From Vibrio owensii CAIM 1854 = LMG 25443 (lineage in GTDB: Bacteria; Pseudomonadota; Gammaproteobacteria; Enterobacterales; Vibrionaceae), in the NCBI RefSeq assembly GCF_000817815.1, contig NZ_JPRD01000014.1:87758-151757 (forward strand): a stretch of DNA of 64,000 nucleotides, read 5' to 3'. Position 1 is the stretch's first letter; the number at the start of each line of letters is the position of its first letter. Below, in pieces: positions 1 to 8,008 of this stretch. The notes below the pieces were generated by a model. It did not search any database and had not been told where the DNA came from. It saw nothing but the letters and a program-made list of their open reading frames with translations. The position numbers and the translations under genes are program-made.

Positions 1-200
1 CGCCGAATAGTTGATCCACTCATAGGTCTACCTTCGAGCTCGGTAATTTTCTCGGCAATAGTATCCGTCAGCGCTGTAAAACTATCAAACGAGCCGCAGT
101 CTAAATTAGACAGAACTTCCTCGATTATAGCCTTACGGCTTACAACTCCATTATTTTGGCGTTTCCGCATTTCATCATAACATTTCTTGGAATCAGGCAA
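1..200 (-). CDS. Third gene of the mobile trio, GmtX-like, partial (cut by window edge)
   Basis: This reading frame stays open from a TTG at 200-198 to the window edge, giving about 66 residues of an N-terminus. A GAGGAG ribosome site lies 7 bases before the TTG, and the TTG overlaps the stop of the upstream large gene (TTGCCTGA), which suggests translational coupling. An in-frame ATG at 170-168 is the alternative start. The visible part is charged and helical, with an RKRQNNGVVSRKAIIEEVL stretch, and has no catalytic motif I recognise. Position alone, as third gene after two recombinase-like genes, suggests GmtX of the gamma-mobile-trio. The rest of the protein is outside the window. Confidence 0.55.
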   Translation of the reverse strand, partial: MPDSKKCYDEMRKRQNNGVVSRKAIIEEVLSNLDCGSFDSFTALTDTIAEKITELEGRPMSGSTIR

Positions 201-3200
201 GCTCAAGCTCCTCTAACAATGGAACGTCTGTTTCTCTTTTCATTGTTTCGACAAGAAGAGTCTCAGGATCTGTTCCTTTAAATTGCGCAAGCATATTTAA
301 ATTTTGAACGACAAACATTACAGGATCAAAATTCAATGTTGCTTGGCTATTCGTGGAAAGCTCCGGAATTTTTTGCATTTGAAGTTTAGTTCTTAGTTTT
401 GTTCCCACCATTGTTGCAACTCTTCTTAGATGAGAGCTTTGAAGCGAAGGAATTCCTTTTACCTCATTCAACTGCGCCATTAGGTCGCAAGAAAGCTCTT
501 CATCTGATACATATTTGTAATTTGAGAGGGCATCGACTCCCGAGATCACGTACTTATCTGGGTTTTGACGAATAAAACTGTGCTTTGTTAACCAGTGAGA
601 AGCAATCCGAATCTGTTCATTGCATTTCATCTCTAGTTGAGACCTTTCGGCACCATTGGTAGATGACATGAGCATTACTGTATACTCTTTTGCTTCTTCA
701 AGAGCCTTTCGAGCCGCTGCACCAATCGCAACTTTGTTATGACTAGTAATGCAGGCATGAGAACACTCATGGCAATTCATACGACCGTGCTCAATAATGA
801 CCTCTTCAGGGCATTTATTGTCGTAAGGACAAATGTGAGTATAGTTGATAGCTATACCTCGCCCACCTGACTCGTTAAGCACTTTAAGTGCATCCCCTGA
901 ACCAGCAAAAAACGGTAAACCTATTTCTGAGTCTATACCAGTAGAATCATCAAATACTTGACGTAACATTTCTTCAGTAACTAGTGATTCTTCCGCAGTA
1001 ACAACACTGCTACTGCTCTGAACTTTATCTTTTATCGTGGTCAGAGCAATCGTATCCTCTGGCGTCGCCTTAGTATAAAAGCCGATGGTTCCTTTTGATT
1101 GCCCTGTATACGCCTTCACTGCATCTGTATCACCCGTAGTAATATTAATTACCGTAGCTAGCTGCACCCTTAAACTATGAGGAGTAATCGATGTTTTGGG
1201 TATCAAAGGAGAGTAGGCTACTGGCTCAGGTATATCCACATATTGGCATAACATTACTTTAGTCAGTTCAGTTAAATTATGCTCTTTTAGACGCTCAAAT
1301 TGCTCTACGGTAAGGTTACTAGGAGTCAATGTAATCTTGCTATCAAAATTAATTCCGTGCTTGCCGAGCCACTCTTCAAACATAAAGATATAACCATCCA
1401 TGTTTGGGTGGATACCTGTATGCTTAGCGGTACCTTGAAGAAGCGGACGAAATGATCCTTTCGCAGAATGCTCATTACTTTGATAGTGCATGGGCTCAGC
1501 AAAACTATCCTCTGTAAAGTTGCTCCGCATCTCTTTCGCATGAAGTAAAAGCAACATCACGTCTTCTTGAATACAACTTTCTAAACCCTGAGGCTTAACC
1601 TTATCGGTTCTAACCCTTAACGGAACATGAGTACTTGAAGGATCAGAAGTTTGCGTCGGAGCATAATCGGCATCAAATGTATCCGCACACAAATAAGCAG
1701 AGTTAGACGAACGCTGACCCGCATAGGCTGATACACACAGGCTTAAAAGGCTGTGGTAGTTTCCGATATCAACCCTTTTCGAGTATTTACCTACGACCAT
1801 TTTTCTAGAGCGTGGAGTCATCCAACTAGGTAATTTGATGTCCCCAATAGGAAGCTCTTTACCACCAATGTCAATTGAGCTCGGTATGTTGTAGCAAGTA
1901 AAATCCTTAGAATGTGTGATATTATTAATGTGCTCAAAGCCTTTAAGCTTTGACAAAGACTCCATCGCTTCGAATAACGCTTTTTTCCTCTCGCTTGATA
2001 CTGATTCAGCAATTTTGACTGAAGAAGTAAACACTGCCGCTTTAGCGAGCTCTTTCAGCCACATGCGGAATACAATCCAATAGCCTACGTTAAAAGTCGC
2101 TTTCTTAGTTTTACCCAAAGGCTTGTAACCCACAGCTCTCAATTGTGGGATAGGATTCTGTTTCAAATCTATCCCTTCAAGATCTCCGTATCTATCAATC
2201 GTTTCCTCAAAGTATCTGCGCAAGGCCGCGCATGTATCTCTTAGTTGGTTTGCACTCGATTTATCCTTTGAAAGAGAGCCTGAAGTCATTCCTTCAATAA
2301 AAGATAGGAGGGACATAGGGTAAATAACATCTTTCCCTCGTACCTTTGCTTCCTTCAGATAGAGTCTATCCAAAACAGGATCTGTTTTTACGAAAACAGA
2401 TCTTAGAAATTTGCTTGGGGTATCTGGGTACTCAAAAAAACAGTTAGGATTTCTTTTGTAAAACCATGGCAGGTAGCCAAAAAGATATGCGTTCAAGTAT
2501 TGAAGGTGATTTGTACGGGCTTTAGCAGTATTTCGCTCAATATCGCTAAGGTCAGTCCAAGCTAACTGTGTTGTTTTCCAAAGCGAATCACTAGAGACAC
2601 TGATATTACTTGGTGAGTAATCGACTAGCTTTCGCGAAATATTGAATTCACCAAACGATACAACATCAGACTTTATATTCTGTCCGTACAGTAATTTGAC
2701 ACCTTTCTTGTATACCTCACCAAGCTCCATATTCTGAGTGCCTTGCTTTAATGATTGAAAATCACCAAAGACATTTGATAAGTACCCTGTTCGACTGGTA
2801 ACAAGCTCTCCAGTCTGTGTCGCTTTAGAGGCTACACTTTTCGGTTTGAGAGTAGAGTAACGCTTTACAGCCTGCTCAACCCAACCATCGCTTAGTACGC
2901 CTTTCCTCTCAAGGTGCTGACACACTTGTTTCCAACTTAGATCTACATTCGGAGTAAAAAGGTAATGTTCAATACGAAAATCAGTAAATGATTCAACTGT
3001 CATCTCATCAAATGATTCAACTCCTCGACAAATCATGTAACGAGATATTGTAGAAACTTGAGAGGTCAAAGATTTGTAGCTGATATGCAGGTCATCAAGC
3101 CTAGATGTAAACATTCCTTCATATTTTTTTCTATGGGTATTAGGAACATCCACCATTATTTCCAAAGCAAGTCTCGGGTAGCATGAACTTATTGAGTTAG

Positions 3201-3585
3201 TCGCAAATATTTCATCCTTGACACCTCCACTAAACCTGAAGTGTGCTGGTAAGACTGCAACCTTTTTTCGAGCAGCATTCGCCAACAGTGCGCACAATGT
3301 TGAACGAAAGAAGCGCTTCTGGGTTTCATCGATATTGTTATCGGGTAACAGCTTATCCATTACCTCTGTCCATGTTGTTGCTTCACAGACATTGTTCAAC
3401 AATATTTCAACCTTTTCGTTAGTCCACTCAAAGACATTAGTATGTAACCACCAAACGCACCATAGCCTTTGTTGCTTATTTCGTTGAGGGACATTTGAAG
3501 GGCTAAAATATTCTATGTCAGCCTTCAAAGATTCAGCTATCGCAGCTAGATTTTCAGGTGTATAACTGGGTACCGCTTGAGTCAT
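193..3585 (-). CDS. gmtZ: Large divergent tyrosine recombinase, GmtZ-like integrase
   Basis: This 1130-residue protein has a C-terminal half with traces of a tyrosine recombinase fold. There is an Arg in AGQRSSNSAYL near residue 623, an HSLR box near 800, and a Tyr in GTIGFYTK near 837. The usual LGH element reads TGQSK, so one catalytic His appears to be missing. After this comes a cysteine cluster near 916-945 (C-x5-C, then CHECSHAC), which could bind zinc. The ATG overlaps the stop of the preceding recombinase (TAATG), so the two are coupled. The size, partner genes and tRNA location fit GmtZ of the gamma-mobile-trio, mobile islands described in Vibrio and other gammaproteobacteria. The family name is recalled, not searched. 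The recombinase-like domain is visible, but activity is inferred. Confidence 0.65.
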   Translation of the reverse strand: MTQAVPSYTPENLAAIAESLKADIEYFSPSNVPQRNKQQRLWCVWWLHTNVFEWTNEKVEILLNNVCEATTWTEVMDKLLPDNNIDETQKRFFRSTLCALLANAARKKVAVLPAHFRFSGGVKDEIFATNSISSCYPRLALEIMVDVPNTHRKKYEGMFTSRLDDLHISYKSLTSQVSTISRYMICRGVESFDEMTVESFTDFRIEHYLFTPNVDLSWKQVCQHLERKGVLSDGWVEQAVKRYSTLKPKSVASKATQTGELVTSRTGYLSNVFGDFQSLKQGTQNMELGEVYKKGVKLLYGQNIKSDVVSFGEFNISRKLVDYSPSNISVSSDSLWKTTQLAWTDLSDIERNTAKARTNHLQYLNAYLFGYLPWFYKRNPNCFFEYPDTPSKFLRSVFVKTDPVLDRLYLKEAKVRGKDVIYPMSLLSFIEGMTSGSLSKDKSSANQLRDTCAALRRYFEETIDRYGDLEGIDLKQNPIPQLRAVGYKPLGKTKKATFNVGYWIVFRMWLKELAKAAVFTSSVKIAESVSSERKKALFEAMESLSKLKGFEHINNITHSKDFTCYNIPSSIDIGGKELPIGDIKLPSWMTPRSRKMVVGKYSKRVDIGNYHSLLSLCVSAYAGQRSSNSAYLCADTFDADYAPTQTSDPSSTHVPLRVRTDKVKPQGLESCIQEDVMLLLLHAKEMRSNFTEDSFAEPMHYQSNEHSAKGSFRPLLQGTAKHTGIHPNMDGYIFMFEEWLGKHGINFDSKITLTPSNLTVEQFERLKEHNLTELTKVMLCQYVDIPEPVAYSPLIPKTSITPHSLRVQLATVINITTGDTDAVKAYTGQSKGTIGFYTKATPEDTIALTTIKDKVQSSSSVVTAEESLVTEEMLRQVFDDSTGIDSEIGLPFFAGSGDALKVLNESGGRGIAINYTHICPYDNKCPEEVIIEHGRMNCHECSHACITSHNKVAIGAAARKALEEAKEYTVMLMSSTNGAERSQLEMKCNEQIRIASHWLTKHSFIRQNPDKYVISGVDALSNYKYVSDEELSCDLMAQLNEVKGIPSLQSSHLRRVATMVGTKLRTKLQMQKIPELSTNSQATLNFDPVMFVVQNLNMLAQFKGTDPETLLVETMKRETDVPLLEELELA

Positions 3586-5009
3586 TATTTCAATTTTGCT
3601 CCGAAGTAACTGTTGAGTTGTAGTTTTTGATCACTAAGTATCAATTCGCTCTGCATGCCTTGCAAAGCTCTGTCAATCTTATTTTGAATTAGTTCCATTG
3701 CGGGTATAGCGTACACCTCAGTAGAGGGCAAATCTGAATGTGCCATTAAGCGCTGGACAATATGCTTATCAAGTCCTTGAATGGGCGTTCCATCTTTTTT
3801 GTAACCAATGACTAAATAGTTCAAACAATGTACTCCGTACATATGGCGAAGGGAGTGTAGAGCCCACCCTCGGGGCATTGGTACTCCTCTCTGCTTGTAT
3901 ACACGCTTGAGAGCCTGTTTGAATGCATATTGTCTTGTTGCATCAGATGAAAGAGCTAATGGACGACCTTGATACTCCCCCCGCCTCAACACAACAAAAA
4001 GAAAACTGTGCCCCACTTGCAACGGGTGCCTTTCTTTAACGAGATAATCTTGCAACGTATCAAAAAAGATCGTTCTAAAAGGCTCTATAAAAAATGTTTC
4101 TGGTGTTGTTCGACCTTTGTAGGACATTCCTAGCGCTGTTTCACCGCTAATAGCCTCAAACTCATTTCCATAAGCATGCGGTCTTGTTTTAGGATGAATA
4201 CACTTAACTTTCTTGGCTTTTATATCAATATCTTGCAGTAAAATATTGGCTGCTTCATTCTCCCGTAGCCCCGTCCCCATGATCAGTGATAGAAACAAAC
4301 GATCACGTAATGTCTTGGTTTCATTCAATACTGGCAATGCATCTTCATGGGGTAATGCTTTTGCTATAGATGAGCCTTCTGGGGGAGGACTATAAAATGA
4401 CTTTCTCGCTTTAAGAATTGAACTTTTACCCAATTTGGGGCCATTACTAATTATTCCAGCAATGACTGAGCGCTTGAGTAGGCTCTTTCGTTCTTGAACT
4501 GGAATCTCTTTGCGGAAGAGGCTCCCCTCAAACATAATTTCAGGGGAAATAGACAAATCTATTAAGCCAAGCTCAGAGGCAGATAACATCTCAGCTTGAA
4601 ATTGCGCAGATTCCCTTAAAAAACCTCTAACAGAAGAAATAATTCTTTGATTAGTCGCATGGGATGAAGGCTTTCGCTTAGTTTTTTTAGCAGCCAAATA
4701 GGAAAGAGTTTCACTCGAAGTGTTACTTCCCAGAGACAGGTAATTTGGAAACTGTAAGATAATTTCCGTTAATAAAGGAGTTCCTGTTTTCATCCCCACA
4801 TTCAACTTCCCGATTTCATCTGGATCGTCCAGAACATTAAGGTAAGCGAAGAACACTCGAAGATCTGATGCCTTACTTTTCACTGTGTTGGCGGGTTCAA
4901 TTCTAGCTATATTATTCATGTAGGAATTGAACGCTTCAACGGGAGCTCCATCAATATATAAAGCGTATGACTTTTGACCTGTTGTTAATTTAAAAGTGAT
5001 AGTTTCCAT
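3585..5009 (-). CDS. gmtY: Site-specific tyrosine recombinase, GmtY-like
   Basis: This 474-residue DNA breaking-rejoining enzyme has the catalytic set in order: Arg in GTGLRENEAAN near residue 247, HSLRHMYG near 385, and AHSDLPSTEVYAI with the Tyr nucleophile near 433. The N-terminal 200 residues would be the SAM-like core-binding region. AGGAAG precedes the ATG by 3 bases. It is the first gene of a tight three-gene unit (1-base overlap with the next) and lies next to a tRNA-Arg gene, as expected of an island integrase. The trio arrangement suggests GmtY. An ordinary island integrase is the alternative, but the coupled 1130-residue second recombinase argues against it. Confidence 0.7.
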   Translation of the reverse strand: METITFKLTTGQKSYALYIDGAPVEAFNSYMNNIARIEPANTVKSKASDLRVFFAYLNVLDDPDEIGKLNVGMKTGTPLLTEIILQFPNYLSLGSNTSSETLSYLAAKKTKRKPSSHATNQRIISSVRGFLRESAQFQAEMLSASELGLIDLSISPEIMFEGSLFRKEIPVQERKSLLKRSVIAGIISNGPKLGKSSILKARKSFYSPPPEGSSIAKALPHEDALPVLNETKTLRDRLFLSLIMGTGLRENEAANILLQDIDIKAKKVKCIHPKTRPHAYGNEFEAISGETALGMSYKGRTTPETFFIEPFRTIFFDTLQDYLVKERHPLQVGHSFLFVVLRRGEYQGRPLALSSDATRQYAFKQALKRVYKQRGVPMPRGWALHSLRHMYGVHCLNYLVIGYKKDGTPIQGLDKHIVQRLMAHSDLPSTEVYAIPAMELIQNKIDRALQGMQSELILSDQKLQLNSYFGAKLK

Positions 5010-5020
5010 TACTTCCTACG

Positions 5021-5076
5021 TACGCACTGCCTTTTTATACTTTTTAGTATATATCCAAGTGCAAGTCTAGTGCGTA
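5021..5076. promoter_or_regulatory. Nested inverted repeats upstream of gmtY
   Basis: TACGCACT at 5021-5028 is exactly inverted as AGTGCGTA at 5069-5076. Between them lies TATACT-tttt-AGTATA (5036-5051). The block sits between the gmtY start and the tRNA-Arg terminator. It could be an operator for the trio or arm/core sites bound by the recombinases. No clean sigma-70 promoter can be assigned here. Confidence 0.4.
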
Positions 5077-5090
5077 GATATTGATAGATA

Positions 5091-5124
5091 AAAAAAAACC
5101 ATCGACTTCACATCGATGGTTTCT
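5091..5124 (-). terminator. Terminator after tRNA-Arg
   Basis: The hairpin ACCATCGA ... TCGATGGT (5098-5120) is followed on the minus strand by a run of nine T residues. It lies about 35 bases beyond the tRNA 3' end and separates the tRNA transcript from the gmtY promoter region. Confidence 0.85.
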
Positions 5125-5156
5125 TTACCTTAAGTAACTGAACTCAAGGAAAAATA

Positions 5157-5233
5157 TGGCCAGGGTGGAGGGGCTCGAACCCCCGACCACAGACTTAGAA
5201 GGTCCGTGCTCTATCCAACTGAGCTACACCCCG
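5157..5233 (-). tRNA. tRNA-Arg (anticodon TCT)
   Basis: This is a complete 77-base cloverleaf on the minus strand. The acceptor arms are CGGGGTG / CACCCTG (with one G-T pair), U8-A9 is present, and the D-arm is GCTCAGTTGGATAGAGC. The anticodon loop CTTCTAA carries TCT, the T-stem is GGGGG/CCCTC with loop TTCGAGC, the discriminator is G73 and CCA is encoded. It decodes AGA. Its core resembles, but is not identical to, the truncated tRNA-Arg gene just upstream. It has no obvious promoter of its own in the 50 bases in between and probably uses the promoter at 5356-5383. Confidence 0.93.
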
Positions 5234-5284
5234 GTAGGTGTACTATTGTAGCTTACGCATGCACTCAACTCTTATACTTTATAA

Positions 5285-5341
5285 GAACCTATGACCACAT
5301 CCTTAGAAGGGACGTGCTCTATCCAGCTGAGCTAAGGGCGC
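5285..5341 (-). pseudogene. 5' relic of a second tRNA-Arg(TCT) gene
   Basis: Read on the minus strand, 57 bases match a standard gammaproteobacterial tRNA-Arg. They cover acceptor GCGCCCT, D-arm GCTCAGCTGGATAGAGC, anticodon loop CTTCTAA with TCT, the variable loop and the start of the T-arm. The match stops inside the T-loop (TTC, then TTATAAAG instead of GAATCC). The 3' acceptor half and CCA are missing, so it cannot fold into a tRNA. This is the expected scar of integration or rearrangement at a tRNA attachment site. The missing 3' part may lie at the far end of the island. Confidence 0.85.
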
Positions 5342-5355
5342 GCTACAGGGACAGG

Positions 5356-5383
5356 ATTATACGAGTTCAAGCGCTTAAATCAA
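5356..5383 (-). promoter_or_regulatory. tRNA-Arg promoter (sigma-70)
   Basis: On the minus strand, TTGATT (-35) and a perfect TATAAT (-10) are separated by 16 bases and followed by a C/G-rich discriminator (CCTGTCCCTG), as is typical of stable-RNA promoters. Transcription starts just before the truncated tRNA and would run through it into the intact tRNA-Arg at 5157-5233. Confidence 0.8.
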
Positions 5384-5545
5384 CGGGTTTTCATAACATT
5401 CTGATCTGAATGCCTAAAAAAAGGGCACCAAAACGATAAATGTTCAAAAACACCACAAAGCAAACGTTTGCGTATGGATGTTAAATAGATTTTCTGCGAC
5501 AATGCGCCGCAAATAATTTGCCTTCTCAATTTAAAAAGGAAAGTC

Positions 5546-6406
5546 ATGACTGCTCAAAATATAGATGGAACTCTCATTTCCCAAACTGTTCGATCCGAAG
5601 TTGCAGCACGTGTGAAAGCTCGCGTTGAGGCTGGCCTTCGTGCTCCTGGTCTTGCAGTTGTTTTAGTTGGTGAAGATCCAGCTTCTCAAGTTTACGTTGG
5701 CAGCAAACGCCGTGCGTGTGAAGAAGTTGGCTTTGTCTCTAAGTCTTTTGACCTTCCTGCGACAACGTCGGAAGAAGAGTTGTTGGCACTTATCGATGAG
5801 TTGAACAACGACGAAGAAATCGACGGCATTCTTGTTCAGTTGCCACTTCCTGCTGGCATCGATGCAACGCACGTTCTTGAGCGTATTCACCCAGAGAAAG
5901 ACGTGGATGGCTTCCACCCTTACAACGTTGGTCGTCTAGCGCAGCGCATTCCTAAGCTTCGTTCTTGTACGCCAAAAGGCATCATTACGCTTCTTGACCG
6001 TTACAACATCGAACTACGCGGTAAGCATGCGGTAGTGGTTGGCGCATCAAACATTGTTGGTCGCCCAATGACACTTGAGCTGCTTCTTGCTGGTTGTACG
6101 ACAACAACTTGTCACCGCTTTACTAAAGAGCTAGAAGGTCACGTTCGCCAAGCAGACCTTGTTGTGGTTGCGGTTGGTAAACCAAACTTCATTCCTGGTG
6201 AGTGGATTAAGAAAGGCGCTGTAGTGGTCGATGTGGGTATCAACCGTCTTGAATCTGGTAAACTAGTGGGTGACGTTGAATACGATAAAGCACGTGAAAA
6301 TGCGAGCTTCATTACGCCAGTACCGGGCGGCGTTGGCCCAATGACGGTAGCAAGCTTGATTGAGAACACAATGCTGGCTTGCGAGCAGTTCCATACGAAG
6401 AAGTAG
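5546..6406 (+). CDS. folD: Methylenetetrahydrofolate dehydrogenase / methenyltetrahydrofolate cyclohydrolase
   Basis: This bifunctional cytosolic enzyme of one-carbon metabolism interconverts methylene-, methenyl- and 10-formyl-tetrahydrofolate with NADP. The 286 residues are full length. YVGSK (catalytic Tyr and Lys) lies near 50, VQLPLP near 100, the Rossmann segment [13 protein letters not shown] near 160-172, and the signature [16 protein letters not shown] near the C-terminus. AAGGAA lies 6 bases before the ATG. The gene is monocistronic, running away from the tRNA-Arg locus, and is closed by a terminator. folD beside a tRNA-Arg insertion site is also seen in E. coli (argU). Confidence 0.97.
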   Translation: MTAQNIDGTLISQTVRSEVAARVKARVEAGLRAPGLAVVLVGEDPASQVYVGSKRRACEEVGFVSKSFDLPATTSEEELLALIDELNNDEEIDGILVQLPLPAGIDATHVLERIHPEKDVDGFHPYNVGRLAQRIPKLRSCTPKGIITLLDRYNIELRGKHAVVVGASNIVGRPMTLELLLAGCTTTTCHRFTKELEGHVRQADLVVVAVGKPNFIPGEWIKKGAVVVDVGINRLESGKLVGDVEYDKARENASFITPVPGGVGPMTVASLIENTMLACEQFHTKK

Positions 6407-6433
6407 ATTCGAGATTCGAGATTCGAGATTCGA
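6406..6433 (+). repeat. Heptamer tandem repeat GATTCGA x4
   Basis: Four perfect copies of GATTCGA begin on the last base of the folD stop codon and end 7 bases before the folD terminator. The unit differs by one base from the GAATCGA array behind gltA. Confidence 0.9.
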
Positions 6434-6440
6434 AGAAATG

Positions 6441-6478
6441 AAAAGGGTTGACGATAAACGTCAACCCTTTTGCTTTTT
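6441..6478 (+). terminator. folD: folD terminator
   Basis: A 13-bp stem, AAAAGGGTTGACG / CGTCAACCCTTTT, with loop ATAAA is followed by GCTTTTT. The same stem core recurs after argS and gltA. Confidence 0.9.
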
Positions 6479-6505
6479 GAGGGAGTAAGAAGAAGTGCTT
6501 GAGCC

Positions 6506-6568
6506 AAAGCCCTCTCCTCTAATCTCTCGAAGCGACGCGTTCCCGATTCCAGAAGCGCAGCGCTCTAA
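6506..6568. repeat. Dispersed intergenic element (copy 1)
   Basis: A non-coding stretch rich in TCTCGAAGCG / AGAAGCGCAGCGCTC blocks. A similar arrangement occurs at about 47877-47935, and a weaker one at about 46060-46105. This looks like a small intergenic repeat family, judged by eye. Confidence 0.45.
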
Positions 6569-6572
6569 TAGG

Positions 6573-7772
6573 TTACAAACTCAAAATCACGCCAGCGATT
6601 GATGCGCTCATCAGGTTCGCCATTACGCCTGCTGCGATTGCACGGAAACCGTATTTCGAAATGAATGAACGCTTCTCTGGTACGAGTGAGCCTAGGCCGC
6701 CAATTAGCATTGCCATGGTTGAGATGTTCGCGAAACCACACAGTGCGAAGGTTACGATAGCTTGTGAGTGTGCGCTTAGCTGAGACTTCACTTCCATCAG
6801 TTGGATGAAGGCTACGAACTCGTTTACCACAATCTTGTTACCGATCAGTGAGCCAGCCACGATAGCTTCATTCCAAGGAATACCTAGCAACCATGCGATT
6901 GGTGCGAATAGGTAGCCAAGTACTAGCTCGAAGCTCAGTTCCATGCCGAACAGACCACCGAACCAGCCTAGAATGCCGTTTAGCATGGCGATAACACTCA
7001 CGAATGCCAATAGGGTTGCACCTACCGCCACTGCGATGCGTAGACCAGACATTGCGCCGTCTGCCATTGCTTCAACCACATTGGTTGCACGTGGCATTTC
7101 TACTTGGTCTAGGTCGATATCTGGTGTTGTGGTGTCTGTCTCTGGCATCATGATTTTTGCCATCAGAAGACCCGCAGGCGCAGACATGAATGCCGCTGCG
7201 ATTAGGAAGTTAAGATCCACACCCAGTGATGCGTAACCTACCAGCGTGCCACCAGCAACCGATGCCAAACCACCAGTCATTACTGCGAAGAACTGCGAAT
7301 CACTCATGTGCTTCAGGTATGGCTTTACTACTAACGGCGCTTCAATCATACCAACGAAGATGTTCGCTGTTGCAGATAGCGATTCTGCACGACCTGTACC
7401 AAGCAAACGTTGAAGACCACCACCGATTAGGTTGATCACTTTTGGCATTAGACCGATGTGGTACAAACCAGAAATCAGTGCCGAGAAGAAGATGATGATA
7501 CCAAGTACGTTAATCGCGAAGGTAAAGCCGTTGGTCGCAAGACCGCCGAATAGGAACGCGATGCCCTCTTGACCGTAGTTGATTAGGTTAGAAACCGCGC
7601 CAGTTACTGCGTTAAGCGCTTCTTTACCCGCAGGTACGTAAAGTACCAATAGCGCGAAGATTACTTGCAGAGCAAAAGCCAAGGACACCGTTCGTAGACG
7701 AATGTTCTTACGGTTAGTCGAAAGCAGCCATGCTACGAATAGGATGGCTACGATACCAAGAATTGAGTTCAT
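6573..7772 (-). CDS. nupC: NupC-family nucleoside:cation symporter
   Basis: This inner-membrane concentrative nucleoside transporter has 399 residues, the usual length for the CNT family. It has three N-terminal hydrophobic segments, then the conserved core with GLLMAKIMMPE near 205, GAMSGLRIAVAVGATLLAF near 245, and the EAIVAGSLIGNKIVVNEFVAF motif near 305-325, which forms part of the substrate and cation site. It probably imports nucleosides driven by Na+ or H+. It is monocistronic and followed on its left by the folD terminator region. Vibrio species carry several paralogues, so the exact symbol is tentative. Confidence 0.9.
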   Translation of the reverse strand: MNSILGIVAILFVAWLLSTNRKNIRLRTVSLAFALQVIFALLVLYVPAGKEALNAVTGAVSNLINYGQEGIAFLFGGLATNGFTFAINVLGIIIFFSALISGLYHIGLMPKVINLIGGGLQRLLGTGRAESLSATANIFVGMIEAPLVVKPYLKHMSDSQFFAVMTGGLASVAGGTLVGYASLGVDLNFLIAAAFMSAPAGLLMAKIMMPETDTTTPDIDLDQVEMPRATNVVEAMADGAMSGLRIAVAVGATLLAFVSVIAMLNGILGWFGGLFGMELSFELVLGYLFAPIAWLLGIPWNEAIVAGSLIGNKIVVNEFVAFIQLMEVKSQLSAHSQAIVTFALCGFANISTMAMLIGGLGSLVPEKRSFISKYGFRAIAAGVMANLMSASIAGVILSL

Positions 7773-7981
7773 AAAATGAATCCGACAAAAGGGGGAACAG
7801 GAAAGGCGTCGGATTGTATAGAGTGAAAGAAATGCTGCAAGTTGGGGATGTTAACAGGCTGAGAATCTCGCTTGCTCACTATTTGAGCAGCAAAATAACT
7901 CGTTGAATTAAATAAAGATAAACGTTTGCCTAAAGTTATTATTTCCAAATGGAAAAGATGTTTCTGAATTTGGAAAAATTT

Positions 7982-7997
7982 TGTGATTCAAATCACC
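7982..7997. promoter_or_regulatory. Candidate CRP site upstream of nupC
   Basis: TGTGA-ttcaaa-TCACC matches the CRP half-sites at nine of ten positions. It lies about 210 bases upstream of the nupC ATG and just past the 3' end of the LysR gene, so it would act on nupC. Nucleoside uptake genes are commonly CRP-controlled. The distance to the start codon is rather long. Confidence 0.45.
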
Positions 7998-8008
7998 TTA
8001 TGTATTCC

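Noticed and set aside
5206..5409. 67-residue open frame over the tRNA-Arg region
   Set aside because: It runs through the intact tRNA and the tRNA relic on the opposite strand and has no ribosome site; the RNA genes explain the sequence.
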